Shown: positions 17,447-24,897, numbered from the stretch's first letter. The stretch: 44,491 nt of DNA from Clostridiaceae bacterium (GCA_009911305.1 QXXC01000030.1:1-44491); one strand, 5' to 3'. Notes: a model not told the origin generated them from the letters alone. Program-made: numbers and translations.

Positions 17447-17492
17447 AGAAGAAGGAATTCAAAAACGTATACGTTTTTGAATTCCTTTTTTT
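17447..17492. terminator. Bidirectional terminator built on a 36-bp perfect palindrome
   Basis: An exact inverted repeat spans 17452-17487, centred on GTATAC, with arms AAGGAATTCAAAAACGTA and its complement. G-U and A-T pairs extend it by about five more. On the plus strand it runs into seven T; on the minus strand into TTCTTCTTTTCT. It could stop read-through in both directions between the two glycan units. Confidence 0.65.
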
Positions 17493-17660
17493 GATATGCT
17501 TGATGTCGTATTCAAAGAAAATAAACCCTGCTCAAAACAAGAAACGCAGGATACACAACCCGGGGCTGAGCAGAAGGCTTGTCATATTCATTATTAAGTT
17601 TGTTGACGGTTCGGAGCATAAAGCGTATCCGTAACAAAGTAAGATTTGTTGTGGGGGGGG

Positions 17661-17762
17661 GACCGGATTGCAGCCGATATCCATGAGCCCTGGCAGGCGG
17701 AAAAAATTTCGGGGACTGCTGATGTGATGCGGAACTTGTACAATTTGTTGAAAATTGACTGA
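17661..17762 (+). pseudogene. Possible coding remnant abutting a G tract
   Basis: Immediately after nine G, a 33-codon stretch reads DRIAADIHEPWQAEKISGTA and continues to NLYNLLKID and a stop. It looks like the soluble C-terminus of a protein, but it has no start and I cannot assign a family. A short random frame is the alternative. Confidence 0.2.
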
Positions 17763-17948
17763 AGACAGATGCCAGATAAGGACAACATATAAAAATAAGC
17801 TTTTTCGGAAGGTAAAAGCACAATTAAGAAATTAGCTACACGAAAAACTGCCTTGTGACAGCGTCCGCAGATATAGCGAGCATCAGATTCAGCCACAATC
17901 TAAGCCATAAAGCATTTCAAGAAAAGGATAGAAGAATATTAATTGATA

Positions 17949-17957
17949 TGTTATAAT
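17949..17957 (+). promoter_or_regulatory. Extended -10 promoter of the toxin gene
   Basis: TGTTATAAT: TG, one base, then a perfect TATAAT at 17952-17957, with no good -35. The start near 17964 would give a leader of about 39 nt ending in GGGAGGAGG. Confidence 0.6.
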
Positions 17958-18000
17958 TCTTGTGTTGTCCAACCTACACCGGCAACGGGAGGAGGTGTTT

Positions 18001-18023
18001 ACATGGAGTTTGTCATATCTTTT
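18001..18023 (+). repeat. Direct repeat copy 1 over the toxin start codon
   Basis: ACATGGA, three bases, then TGTCATATCTTTT. The same elements with a two-base gap recur at 18186-18207, inside the antisense RNA gene. The copy includes the toxin ATG, so pairing would block translation initiation. Confidence 0.8.
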
Positions 18024-18101
18024 GTAGTCGCTGTTGCGGCTGGTGTAGCCTGCCACTACATCATCAAATGGCTTGACAGTGACCGAAAGGACAACAAATA
18101 G
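18003..18101 (+). CDS. Fst/PepA1-like type I toxin peptide, 32 residues
   Basis: ATG at 18003 follows GGGAGGAGG by 6 nt and encodes MEFVISFVVAVAAGVACHYI, then IKWLDSDRKDNK and TAG. It has one hydrophobic span (residues 3-21) and a charged tail after a Trp-Leu pair. This is the layout of the Fst family: Staphylococcus aureus PepA1 and enterococcal Fst share the hydrophobic run, a central Gly, then a W-L motif followed by basic residues. Such peptides damage the membrane and are held off by an antisense RNA. An antisense gene with consensus promoter faces it from 18247. The family call is by pattern, not by search. Confidence 0.8.
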   Translation: MEFVISFVVAVAAGVACHYIIKWLDSDRKDNK

Positions 18102-18127
18102 CCTAGTGGGTGATTTGCCACTATAAA

Positions 18128-18174
18128 AGAAAAGAAGAATCCCCAGACTGTACGCTACTACGGTTTGGGGATTC
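18128..18174 (-). terminator. Terminator hairpin shared by antisense RNA and toxin mRNA
   Basis: Arms GAATCCCCA (18137-18145) and TGGGGATTC (18166-18174), extended inward by imperfect pairing, with TTCTTTTCTTTT following on the minus strand. It clearly ends the antisense RNA and may also act on the toxin mRNA. Confidence 0.75.
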
Positions 18175-18185
18175 ATTCTGCGTTC

Positions 18186-18207
18186 ACATGGAACTGTCAT
18201 ATCTTTT
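18186..18207 (+). repeat. Direct repeat copy 2, within the antisense RNA gene
   Basis: ACATGGA, two bases, TGTCATATCTTTT: 20 bases shared with the toxin start region at 18001-18023. On the minus strand it lies about 6 nt from the predicted 5' end of the antisense RNA. Confidence 0.8.
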
Positions 18208-18218
18208 TGCCTATCGGC

Positions 18219-18247
18219 ATTATAGCATATGCAAAAACTTTTTTCAA
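18219..18247 (-). promoter_or_regulatory. Consensus promoter of the antisense RNA
   Basis: On the minus strand TTGAAA (18242-18247), exactly 17 bp, and a perfect TATAAT (18219-18224). It is among the strongest promoters in the window, as expected for an antitoxin RNA that must be in excess. Confidence 0.85.
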
Positions 18248-18316
18248 TATGTTTTTAGCAATCTAAAATTTATTGCATATACAGCCCTGAACTGCAATAT
18301 TTCAAAAATAAAAGTT

Positions 18317-18567
18317 TCATATTTTTCTCCTGCTGCCCGGCGATACAATTTCAATGATCCAGTCCGGCGCTCCGGCACAGCCCCTTTCGGTCAGCTTATC
18401 CCTGTCACAAATGACTGAAATATTCGGTTCCACATAATTTCTGTCATCATTGTTAAAAAACGGCAAATGGAGCGGCAAATATCTCGCAGCCCCCCCCCCC
18501 CACGCTCTCCGTCCGGCAGGGCGAAGATATCCTCCACTGTATACAACTCTGCTTTGCTTAATGCCTC
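18317..18567 (-). pseudogene. Uma2-family (DUF820) nuclease pseudogene
   Basis: Pieces of a Uma2 protein lie in different frames. The N-terminal part EALSKAELYTVEDIFALPDG (from 18567) stops at a run of 12 G. The middle is missing, EIFAAPFAVF continues, and after another frame change comes RNYVEPNISVICDRDKL through APDWIIEIVSPGS, before an early stop. A complete Uma2 is about 180-190 residues, so the gene has an internal deletion, frameshifts and a lost C-terminus. Uma2 proteins have a restriction-endonuclease-like fold and are common in mobile, repeat-rich parts of Firmicute genomes. Confidence 0.8.
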
Positions 18568-18610
18568 CCCATCCCCACACCTCCGTCTCTATCCATATTC
18601 TAACCGTGCT

Positions 18611-19408
18611 TTAACCGTTCATTTCAAACATCAATTCAGGCGTCTGCAGCGCCCCTGCCGCCTCATACAACTCTTTTATATCCCCCTCTTTGTCAAGATA
18701 ATACCGATGCAGCATCTCCATCATCACAAAATCCTGCTCCGAATCAATATCCAGCGCCAGATAATCCCTCATAAGCGAAATTCCGGCCCGATACCCGGTA
18801 ATTGCTTTATTAATGTTCTTCTTAAGGAATTCCGGGCGGTACACATAGATGCTCGCGTTTAACTCATAGCATTTCGGGGCCTGCTGCCTTGTGGTTAAGT
18901 TCCCTTCACAGACCGTGTGGAAAAAACCGTCGTCTGACTGCTCTACCATATTAAAATAGGGGCTTCTCCTCGCTTCCACCACGCTGTACACCAGATCATA
19001 CTCCGGTTTTTTCAAAAGCTCCTCCACCGCACGTTCCACATCTGCGACCGTGCGCAGCGGCGATGTAATATCCAGATCCACTACCACGTCAACCGCCGCG
19101 TTCCTTCTCACCGCCAGATACGTATCCCGGATCACATCCACCTTAGGAACGGCGTCTCTGGCCAGCTCCTCTTTTCGGCGCACGTATTCGATACCGCTCA
19201 CCGCCTTCTGCGCCTTTACGATGTCCTTAAGTTCCTTACTGTCTGTATTCAGCGCTGTCAGGACATCATCTTCCCTGTGCCGGTCTGCATATCCTTTTAT
19301 CGCGGCAAGCGTATAATAAACCAGGGGAATCCCGTTCATCTCTTTTATATTCTTATTTTTAAAGCCCTTTGACCCTGCGCGGCCGCAGATGGTAAATAAT
19401 ATCGTCAT
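18611..19408 (-). CDS. Second CMP-nonulosonate synthetase
   Basis: The 265-residue cytidylyltransferase begins MTILFTICGRAGSKGFKNKN, the CTP-binding signature with the RAGSKG variant, followed by NTDSKEL, LDITSPLRTVADVE (about 120-134) and ALDIDSEQDF near the end. It is distinct from the NeuA at 12069. Because the window has two nonulosonate pathways, this copy probably activates the legionaminate-type sugar (a LegF role), although it lies more than 16 kb from the other leg genes on what looks like the same transcript. The ATG at 19408 overlaps the TGA of the upstream oxidoreductase (ATGA). Confidence 0.88.
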   Translation of the reverse strand: MTILFTICGRAGSKGFKNKNIKEMNGIPLVYYTLAAIKGYADRHREDDVLTALNTDSKELKDIVKAQKAVSGIEYVRRKEELARDAVPKVDVIRDTYLAVRRNAAVDVVVDLDITSPLRTVADVERAVEELLKKPEYDLVYSVVEARRSPYFNMVEQSDDGFFHTVCEGNLTTRQQAPKCYELNASIYVYRPEFLKKNINKAITGYRAGISLMRDYLALDIDSEQDFVMMEMLHRYYLDKEGDIKELYEAAGALQTPELMFEMNG

Positions 19409-20331
19409 AGCTCCCCTCTTGCAAGGCGCAGCACCCTGCACGCCTCCTCCAAATCATTATCACTGCGTTGCTTTCCATTTACAATATCAAGAAAATGCCT
19501 TAATTCCCTCTTCTGATAATCATCCCTATCCTGAGGGAAACAGATGCTTTCGCCTCTGACCAGAAAGTCGATCCTCTGATCCATCAAATCCGCCGCTATC
19601 GTTTCATCATTACAATACAGCTCCAGCTTCCTCTGCGGCTTCCGGCCAAAGTAGTCCAGATGGATCTCCGCTGTCTTATCATCATAATCCGCAATATATA
19701 ACGCAATATCATCGGAATCAATTTCGAGATCCGACTTTTTTCCAATCATACACTTTACATGGTTCGGCATGCCGAGCAAAAATTGAATATAATCCCATTC
19801 ATGGATCAGGTCAGCCGAAACGCCCCCGCCCATTTTTGCATGCGCGCTGTACGTGTTCCGGTAGTCCATTCCCGGCCTCCAGTCCGGCAGATAACTCGAT
19901 GAAATACAGCGCGCTGAACGGATCCCCGCTACATCCACACGCTCCTTCAGATATTGGATGACACCCGTATACCGCATCGGACACGCCACATAATATTTCT
20001 TCCCGCTACCCTTGAACGGAAGCAGCTCCTCATTGCCATCCATAAATACAGGCTTTTCAATAAAAAAAGCATCACTGAAGCGGTGATATTTCAAAAGCGT
20101 ATCGTAATGAAGGAAGGTCGGGTTCGTAATAAACAGAGCGTCATACGATTCTTCCAATTCGTTCAAACTTGTACATATCCTGTCAATAAGCGGCGCGGCA
20201 TCACGGCCTGCCGCCGCGCCGACACCGCTCCTTAAAACCGTGATCCCCACCCTGTCCCCCAAAAGCTCCCGCAGATTCCGTATATGCCGCCCGGCAATTG
20301 AGCCAAGTCCCACAAAACATATGTTCATCAT
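19405..20331 (-). CDS. Gfo/Idh/MocA-family sugar oxidoreductase
   Basis: The 308-residue protein has the N-terminal NAD-binding loop FVGLGSIAGRHIRN (6-19), the EKPVF motif that marks the catalytic lysine in this family (about 92-96), and a GGGVSADLIHEWDY segment with the conserved histidine. It acts on a sugar or sugar nucleotide; the substrate is unknown. It is coupled by ATGA overlaps to a second Gfo/Idh protein before it and to the cytidylyltransferase after it, which hints that the product of the pair is the sugar that gets activated. Confidence 0.88.
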   Translation of the reverse strand: MMNICFVGLGSIAGRHIRNLRELLGDRVGITVLRSGVGAAAGRDAAPLIDRICTSLNELEESYDALFITNPTFLHYDTLLKYHRFSDAFFIEKPVFMDGNEELLPFKGSGKKYYVACPMRYTGVIQYLKERVDVAGIRSARCISSSYLPDWRPGMDYRNTYSAHAKMGGGVSADLIHEWDYIQFLLGMPNHVKCMIGKKSDLEIDSDDIALYIADYDDKTAEIHLDYFGRKPQRKLELYCNDETIAADLMDQRIDFLVRGESICFPQDRDDYQKRELRHFLDIVNGKQRSDNDLEEACRVLRLARGEL

Positions 20332-21302
20332 CTTATTCCCTCAATCTTGTCAATCAAAGAAAGAATGTACGCATCTTTGTCCAGCGAATACCTGGGACTG
20401 CCCCCCTGATAGACGGCCTTTAAAAAGTCCCTGATCTCGTCCCGGTACGGGTCTTCCGTGATATGATCCGCATACCCGTCTATGTGCTCCGTTGATTTAT
20501 ATGCGCTCACCGCCTCCCACTGTCCTGTGGAAAGATCCAGAATGGAAAGATCATTCCCCCCTTCCCAGATCAGATGAAGATCTTCCCCTATGATCTCCAG
20601 CCGCGAGGCTGCCTTCCTGGAAACCACATCCGCAGCAAAAACCCCCAGCGTCCCGTTTTCATGCCGGAAGCAGACTGCAATACAGTCGTCGAACGCAATC
20701 TCCAGATCCGTGCATCTCTGCTTACAGGAAGATAACGAAGCAATCCTCCCAAACGCCTCAACCAGCCACGGGAGCTGGACGGCAAAGATCTCCCGCACGC
20801 CGTTCGTCTCTTTTTTTCCAACAAAAAAGTCTTTATAGCTCTCCCATGGATGCCAGTCCGGCAGGTACTGCCCCACATGGTACAGATAGGCCAGCGGTTT
20901 TGTCTGCTTTTTAACAAGACGGCCGATTATATCTGTCTGCCGTTTATAAAGCATGGTGCTGGACATAAAAACCGTGACATTATGCAGAGCGGCCTTCCTC
21001 TTAATCTCCTCATAGCCATCATCCGTCAGGTTTAACTCCGTAAAGACGTGGATCCCGGCCTCTGTAAGACTGATGATTATCCCGGCGTGGCTCCCTGGCG
21101 GCGCGCATACAAACGCCACATCCGGTTTTTCCTCTATCGCCTGATTAAGCTCCATGAACCCGGTAAAACCCGCCTCCTGAATCTGCCGCAGCCGATCCGC
21201 GCGGCTGTCCACACATACAATATCCACTTTTCCCATAATCTCCTGCAGAAGCCGTATCCGCCTCCTGCCCATTGACCCATATCCGATAACCAGAGCTTTC
21301 AT
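20328..21302 (-). CDS. Second Gfo/Idh/MocA-family oxidoreductase
   Basis: The 324-residue protein starts MKALVIGYGSMGRRRIRLLQ, a clear dinucleotide-binding loop. In place of the usual EKP lysine motif it has TELNLTDDGYEEI, so the catalytic lysine may be missing at that position and its activity is less certain than its neighbour's. The start at 21302 follows GGGGGGAG; an in-frame extension to 21365 has no ribosome site. Its TGA overlaps the ATG of the next gene. Confidence 0.82.
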   Translation of the reverse strand: MKALVIGYGSMGRRRIRLLQEIMGKVDIVCVDSRADRLRQIQEAGFTGFMELNQAIEEKPDVAFVCAPPGSHAGIIISLTEAGIHVFTELNLTDDGYEEIKRKAALHNVTVFMSSTMLYKRQTDIIGRLVKKQTKPLAYLYHVGQYLPDWHPWESYKDFFVGKKETNGVREIFAVQLPWLVEAFGRIASLSSCKQRCTDLEIAFDDCIAVCFRHENGTLGVFAADVVSRKAASRLEIIGEDLHLIWEGGNDLSILDLSTGQWEAVSAYKSTEHIDGYADHITEDPYRDEIRDFLKAVYQGGSPRYSLDKDAYILSLIDKIEGIR

Positions 21303-21366
21303 CGCGCTGCACTCCCCCCTGCTTGCCATACCTGCATAAAATAGCTTCTTCAAATAAATGAACACG

Positions 21367-22443
21367 TCAATACATTCGTAATGTTTTCGTAAGCCTTTCT
21401 AATATTGGATGTATATATAGCATAATAACCGGCATCCTGCTAATCAAATAATATTTGAATCTTCTTGCTTTTGCAACGGATGTCCTATAATATGGATTTT
21501 TTCTCCATCCGGGAAATCCATCCAAACACTCCTTCGGAATATTTTTTATTAGTTTGGCCGGCGGTTTGTCAAATTTGTGCATAAACGTAAAATATGTTTC
21601 AAAACAGTCCATAATGCCAATATATTCCCATACAGCGTAATGCCTCTCGAAATATCCTCTTTTTTTTAAGTCCTCCCATAACAAATGTAACACAGTTACT
21701 CTGTCCCAATAGTATATTTTGTTCCTTGCATGAACTGTCGAGCCCGGAACTTGTCTGTAGCAGTACCCCATTTCATCTATGAATACAAATTTTTTAATAT
21801 AACATTCAGCTAAGTTCACCCAATAATTGTCTTCAAACTTTAATCTTTCCGGAAACCATATCGCATTATCAACTATCAGTTCTCTTTTCCACAAACTCCC
21901 ACAAACATGAATGTTTGCAACCTCTAACCTGAATTTGTCAAAATTTGATTCTGTTATAACAGCAGCATCCCACTTTTGGCTGTCAGATACTTCTTTTAAC
22001 GTATGATACGGCATTAATAGATTTTCATATACCCCCCCCCCGGAATATACAGCTTTGTATTCTGTATCTTCTGCTACCCTGCAAAAATTTATGCAGCAGA
22101 CATCCGCATCCTGAGCAGTTATTTTCCTGAACATTTTCTCACACACGGTTGGAGCTAAAAAGTCGTCGCTGTCAACAAATAGTATATAATCTCCCTGAGC
22201 GATGCGCAGGCCCTTGTTTCTGGCTCCCCCCTGCTTTAAATTCTCTGAATCAATGAGCTTTATTTTGGGTTTATGCATTTTTTCATTTATTTGCAAAATG
22301 CGTAAACAGTGATCCGTAGAGCCGTCATTGATAAAGATAATCTCTATTTCCTGCATGGTTTGATTCATTAAACTATCAATACAATCCTGCAGATACTTTT
22401 CTGTGTTATAAACAGGAACAATGATGCTGACTTGAGGCTTCAT
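21367..22443 (-). CDS. Family 2 glycosyltransferase with an internal ten-G tract
   Basis: The 358-residue protein has the GT-A fold of family 2: VSIIVPVYNTEKYLQD (5-20), INDGSTD for nucleotide-sugar binding, and FVDSDD as the metal-binding DxD near residue 91. Sugar donor unknown. At 22032-22041 the coding strand has ten consecutive G, encoding SGGGV around residue 135. In this sequence the frame is open. Losing one G gives TAA within seven codons, and gaining one gives TGA within three, so slippage would switch the enzyme off. AAAGGAG lies before the ATG at 22443. Confidence 0.9.
   Translation of the reverse strand: MKPQVSIIVPVYNTEKYLQDCIDSLMNQTMQEIEIIFINDGSTDHCLRILQINEKMHKPKIKLIDSENLKQGGARNKGLRIAQGDYILFVDSDDFLAPTVCEKMFRKITAQDADVCCINFCRVAEDTEYKAVYSGGGVYENLLMPYHTLKEVSDSQKWDAAVITESNFDKFRLEVANIHVCGSLWKRELIVDNAIWFPERLKFEDNYWVNLAECYIKKFVFIDEMGYCYRQVPGSTVHARNKIYYWDRVTVLHLLWEDLKKRGYFERHYAVWEYIGIMDCFETYFTFMHKFDKPPAKLIKNIPKECLDGFPGWRKNPYYRTSVAKARRFKYYLISRMPVIMLYIHPILERLTKTLRMY
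22032..22041. repeat. Homopolymer C10/G10 tract inside a glycosyltransferase gene
   Basis: Ten C on the plus strand within the coding region of the 21367-22443 gene. Two similar tracts (G9 at 17653-17661 and C12 at 18490-18501) lie within 4.4 kb. Runs this long are prone to slipped-strand changes. Confidence 0.9.
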
Positions 22444-22518
22444 TTACTGCTCTCTCCTTTCTCTTTAAAACGCAGCTATGGCATGCAGCGCGCCGGCATG
22501 CTCTGAACAAGCAGATGA

Positions 22519-23841
22519 CTACAGTCTCCAAAACCTGATACCTGTATGCTGAATCTCATCCAGCTTATAAATCCCTTTTACATCGATCAGGACTTTCCGC
22601 GCATCTTCCCCCGCCTTAAAAAGCCTTTTAACAGCCTCTAACCCTAGTTCTTTAAAGATATTGTGCGCAACTGCAATAATCACGCAGTCAGCATCGCAGA
22701 TATCCTCCAGTTTTGTAAGTTTTACATTGTATTCCAGCAGGGCGTCCTGCTCGCTTGCCCACGGATCGATTACAAGCGGATGGATACCATATGTATTCAA
22801 CTGCCGGATCATATCATATACCTTACTGTTTCTTATATCCGGGCAATTCTCTTTGAAGGTCAGTCCCATGATGACAACCCTGGAACGCCTTGGCGCCTGC
22901 CCTGCGGCAACCATTTGTTTTACAGCCGTATCCGCAATATACGCCCCCATACCGTTATTTACAATACGCCCGTTTAAAATAATCTGGCTGTGATATCCCA
23001 GCTTTTCAGCTTCATACGTAAAATAGTACGGATCAACGCCAATACAGTGGCCTCCCACCAGTCCCGGACGGAAACCAAGGGCGTTCCACTTCGTATTCAT
23101 GCCGTCAATCACCTCATTGGTGTCAATATCCATCCGGTCAAAAATCATTGCCAGCTCATTCATAAATGCAATATTGATATCGCGCTGGCTGTTTTCGACC
23201 ACCTTTACGGCTTCTGCCGTCCGCAGGCTGGAAACCGCGTATGTGCCCGCTTCAATGATAAGATCATAAACTCCTTTGATCTCTTCCAGCGCTTCTTTGT
23301 CAATCCCGGATATAATCTTTTTAATATTTTGAAGACGGTGAACCGTATCCCCGGGATTGATGCGTTCAGGGCTGTAGCCGACCTTAAAATCCCTGCCGCA
23401 CTTTAACCCGGATTGTTTCTCAAGAATCGGAATACATATATCTTCCGTACACCCCGGATAAACGGTTGACTCATACACGACAACACTGCCTCTTGTCAAA
23501 TTGCGCCCCACTGTCTCGGAGGCCCCGATTACCGGAGTCAAATCAGGCGTATGATCCGTGTTCACAGGCGTGGGAACTGCTATAATAATAAACTTTGCCT
23601 CATTTAAACTTGTTTCATCCGCAGTAAACTGCACCGTTGTCTCTGCAACCACACGATCGCCGACCTCTTTGGTCGGGTCAATACCGGATTGATACAGATG
23701 GATCTTCGTCTCATTTAAATCAAAGCCAATCACCTTCAGCCCGCTCTCTGCAAAAGCAACTGCAATGGGCATTCCCACATACCCCAGCCCTACCAGAGCC
23801 AGTTTTTCTTCTCCACGGATCAGTTTTTCACATAAAGACAT
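22519..23841 (-). CDS. UDP-N-acetylhexosamine 6-dehydrogenase (WbpA/TviB-like)
   Basis: The 440-residue NAD-dependent enzyme oxidises the C6 of a UDP-sugar to a uronic acid. It shows LALVGLGYVGMPIA (14-27) for NAD, YESTVYPG, VGYSPERINPG, NSQRDINIAFMNE, and the catalytic cysteine in GGHCIGVDPYY (about 268). The SPERINPGD segment is typical of the UDP-GlcNAc/UDP-GalNAc dehydrogenase branch rather than UDP-glucose dehydrogenase. In Pseudomonas the WbpA product is passed to a Gfo/Idh enzyme (WbpB); two such enzymes lie just downstream here. The ATG at 23841 follows GGGAG. Confidence 0.9.
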   Translation of the reverse strand: MSLCEKLIRGEEKLALVGLGYVGMPIAVAFAESGLKVIGFDLNETKIHLYQSGIDPTKEVGDRVVAETTVQFTADETSLNEAKFIIIAVPTPVNTDHTPDLTPVIGASETVGRNLTRGSVVVYESTVYPGCTEDICIPILEKQSGLKCGRDFKVGYSPERINPGDTVHRLQNIKKIISGIDKEALEEIKGVYDLIIEAGTYAVSSLRTAEAVKVVENSQRDINIAFMNELAMIFDRMDIDTNEVIDGMNTKWNALGFRPGLVGGHCIGVDPYYFTYEAEKLGYHSQIILNGRIVNNGMGAYIADTAVKQMVAAGQAPRRSRVVIMGLTFKENCPDIRNSKVYDMIRQLNTYGIHPLVIDPWASEQDALLEYNVKLTKLEDICDADCVIIAVAHNIFKELGLEAVKRLFKAGEDARKVLIDVKGIYKLDEIQHTGIRFWRL

Positions 23842-23865
23842 GCTCTTCTCCCAACCATTCTCTCA

Positions 23866-24897
23866 TCAGAATAAACTGCACAAAAATCGGTTGTCCTCTG
23901 ACGTAAGCAGACAGAACTGGTGATATTTTCCGTAAACCTTCCTGAGATAGTGAATCCCGCTATTTTTCAGGATATGTTCCAGCTCATAGATCATATTTTT
24001 TTCCCCGTCGCGTCCATAATCATCGACGATGATGCACCATGATTTTTTCAGATGCCGGGGAATATAGGGAAGAATGTCCACTCTGGAAATTCCATCGGAA
24101 CCCCATGGCCCGTCAATGAAAATCACGTCGTATGCTTCATCTGCTATCACATCTGAAATATCGCCATAGACTGTTACATTGACGCCGTACGTCTCGTGAT
24201 AGACCTGCTTAACTGGTTTCACAAAAACCTGCGCCTGATCACACAGGCTTTTGTTTTCCTTTTTAAACAGGTTATACCATTCCACATCCTGCTCAATCAC
24301 TTTATAGCTGCAGCCGCTGTGTCTCTGATAGCTCATTATCACCTTACTGCTCTGCCCTAATCCCATTTCCAGGATATGCTCTGGGGTCATGATCTGCAGT
24401 ACCCTGCACAGGACTGACAGATAGTCATAACTCACTGCCCAGGCGCCGTCCCCTGTGACGGAGAGCTTCTCGTCAATCCATGCCGCGCCCCGCCTGATGT
24501 CGCAAAACCGGTTTCTTTCCCTGACTGTATTGACGGCTTTCTCAATATTCCCGTTCTGGTATATGGATACATGCGATAAATTGAACAGAAAGCTGTGTTC
24601 TAACATATTTTCCCATTCCAATTTTCCGGAAATAATTTTCTCTTCAGGAATCTGCAGCTTTTTTAATGTCCTGCGCATCTCATCTTCATAGATGCTGGCA
24701 CATAGAATATAATCATACTCCCGGTACATGATCTGTGAGGGAGGAATGACTTCCACTTCCTCTCCGTCTATGGATTCCGTTCTGTTCTCTGACGCATAGC
24801 TGTCAACAAATGCCACCCGGGACACGCGTTCCCAGTCAATCAGTTTTTTGATTGTATGGTAAATATCGCCTTTTCCGTATATCAATAATCGAATCAC
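23866..24897 (-). CDS. Rossmann module fused to a SAM-dependent methyltransferase
   Basis: Residues 1-100 of this 343-residue protein (IRLLIYGKGDIYHTIKKLID, AFVDSY, then YDYILCAS) form the same nucleotide-binding-like module seen in many neighbours. From about 130 there is a methyltransferase-like domain with HILEMGLGQSSKVI as the SAM loop and YDVIFIDGPWG, then IIVDDYGRDGE, resembling the TylF/class I type. It probably methylates a sugar. A GTG start at 24897 overlaps the TGA of the preceding deacetylase gene, and GGGGGAG lies just before it. Confidence 0.78.
   Translation of the reverse strand: MIRLLIYGKGDIYHTIKKLIDWERVSRVAFVDSYASENRTESIDGEEVEVIPPSQIMYREYDYILCASIYEDEMRRTLKKLQIPEEKIISGKLEWENMLEHSFLFNLSHVSIYQNGNIEKAVNTVRERNRFCDIRRGAAWIDEKLSVTGDGAWAVSYDYLSVLCRVLQIMTPEHILEMGLGQSSKVIMSYQRHSGCSYKVIEQDVEWYNLFKKENKSLCDQAQVFVKPVKQVYHETYGVNVTVYGDISDVIADEAYDVIFIDGPWGSDGISRVDILPYIPRHLKKSWCIIVDDYGRDGEKNMIYELEHILKNSGIHYLRKVYGKYHQFCLLTSEDNRFLCSLF

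Larger units (their letters stand above)
17249..17948. other. Eroded intergenic region upstream of the recombinase-like gene
   Basis: About 700 bp without an intact gene. It contains TTGTTTCACAA at 17281-17291, a CCTGT/ACAGG hairpin near 17294-17313, a plus-strand promoter-like pair (TTGATT 17402, TAAAAT 17425, 17 bp apart), a long palindrome at 17452-17487, a nine-G tract at 17653-17661, and a possible coding remnant at 17661-17762. Longer frames on the minus strand here have no ribosome site or recognisable protein. Confidence 0.5.
18125..18212 (-). ncRNA. Antisense antitoxin RNA of the type I module, about 85-88 nt
   Basis: Predicted from the promoter at 18219-18247 (start near 18212) and the hairpin at 18128-18174. 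The RNA is convergent with the toxin mRNA, overlapping its 3' end. Near its own 5' end (about nt 6-27) it carries the complement of the repeat that covers the toxin start codon. That is the RNAI/RNAII design of the enterococcal par locus, in which the small RNA pairs both with the shared terminator region and with the ribosome-binding region. Confidence 0.75.

Noticed and set aside
17512..17896. Two overlapping minus-strand frames of about 100 codons
   Set aside because: No ribosome sites, odd composition, no recognisable family. They lie across the G tract and the possible plus-strand remnant.
18110..18418. A 102-codon plus-strand frame after the toxin gene
   Set aside because: It runs antisense across the small RNA, its promoter and the Uma2 pseudogene, and its translation looks random.
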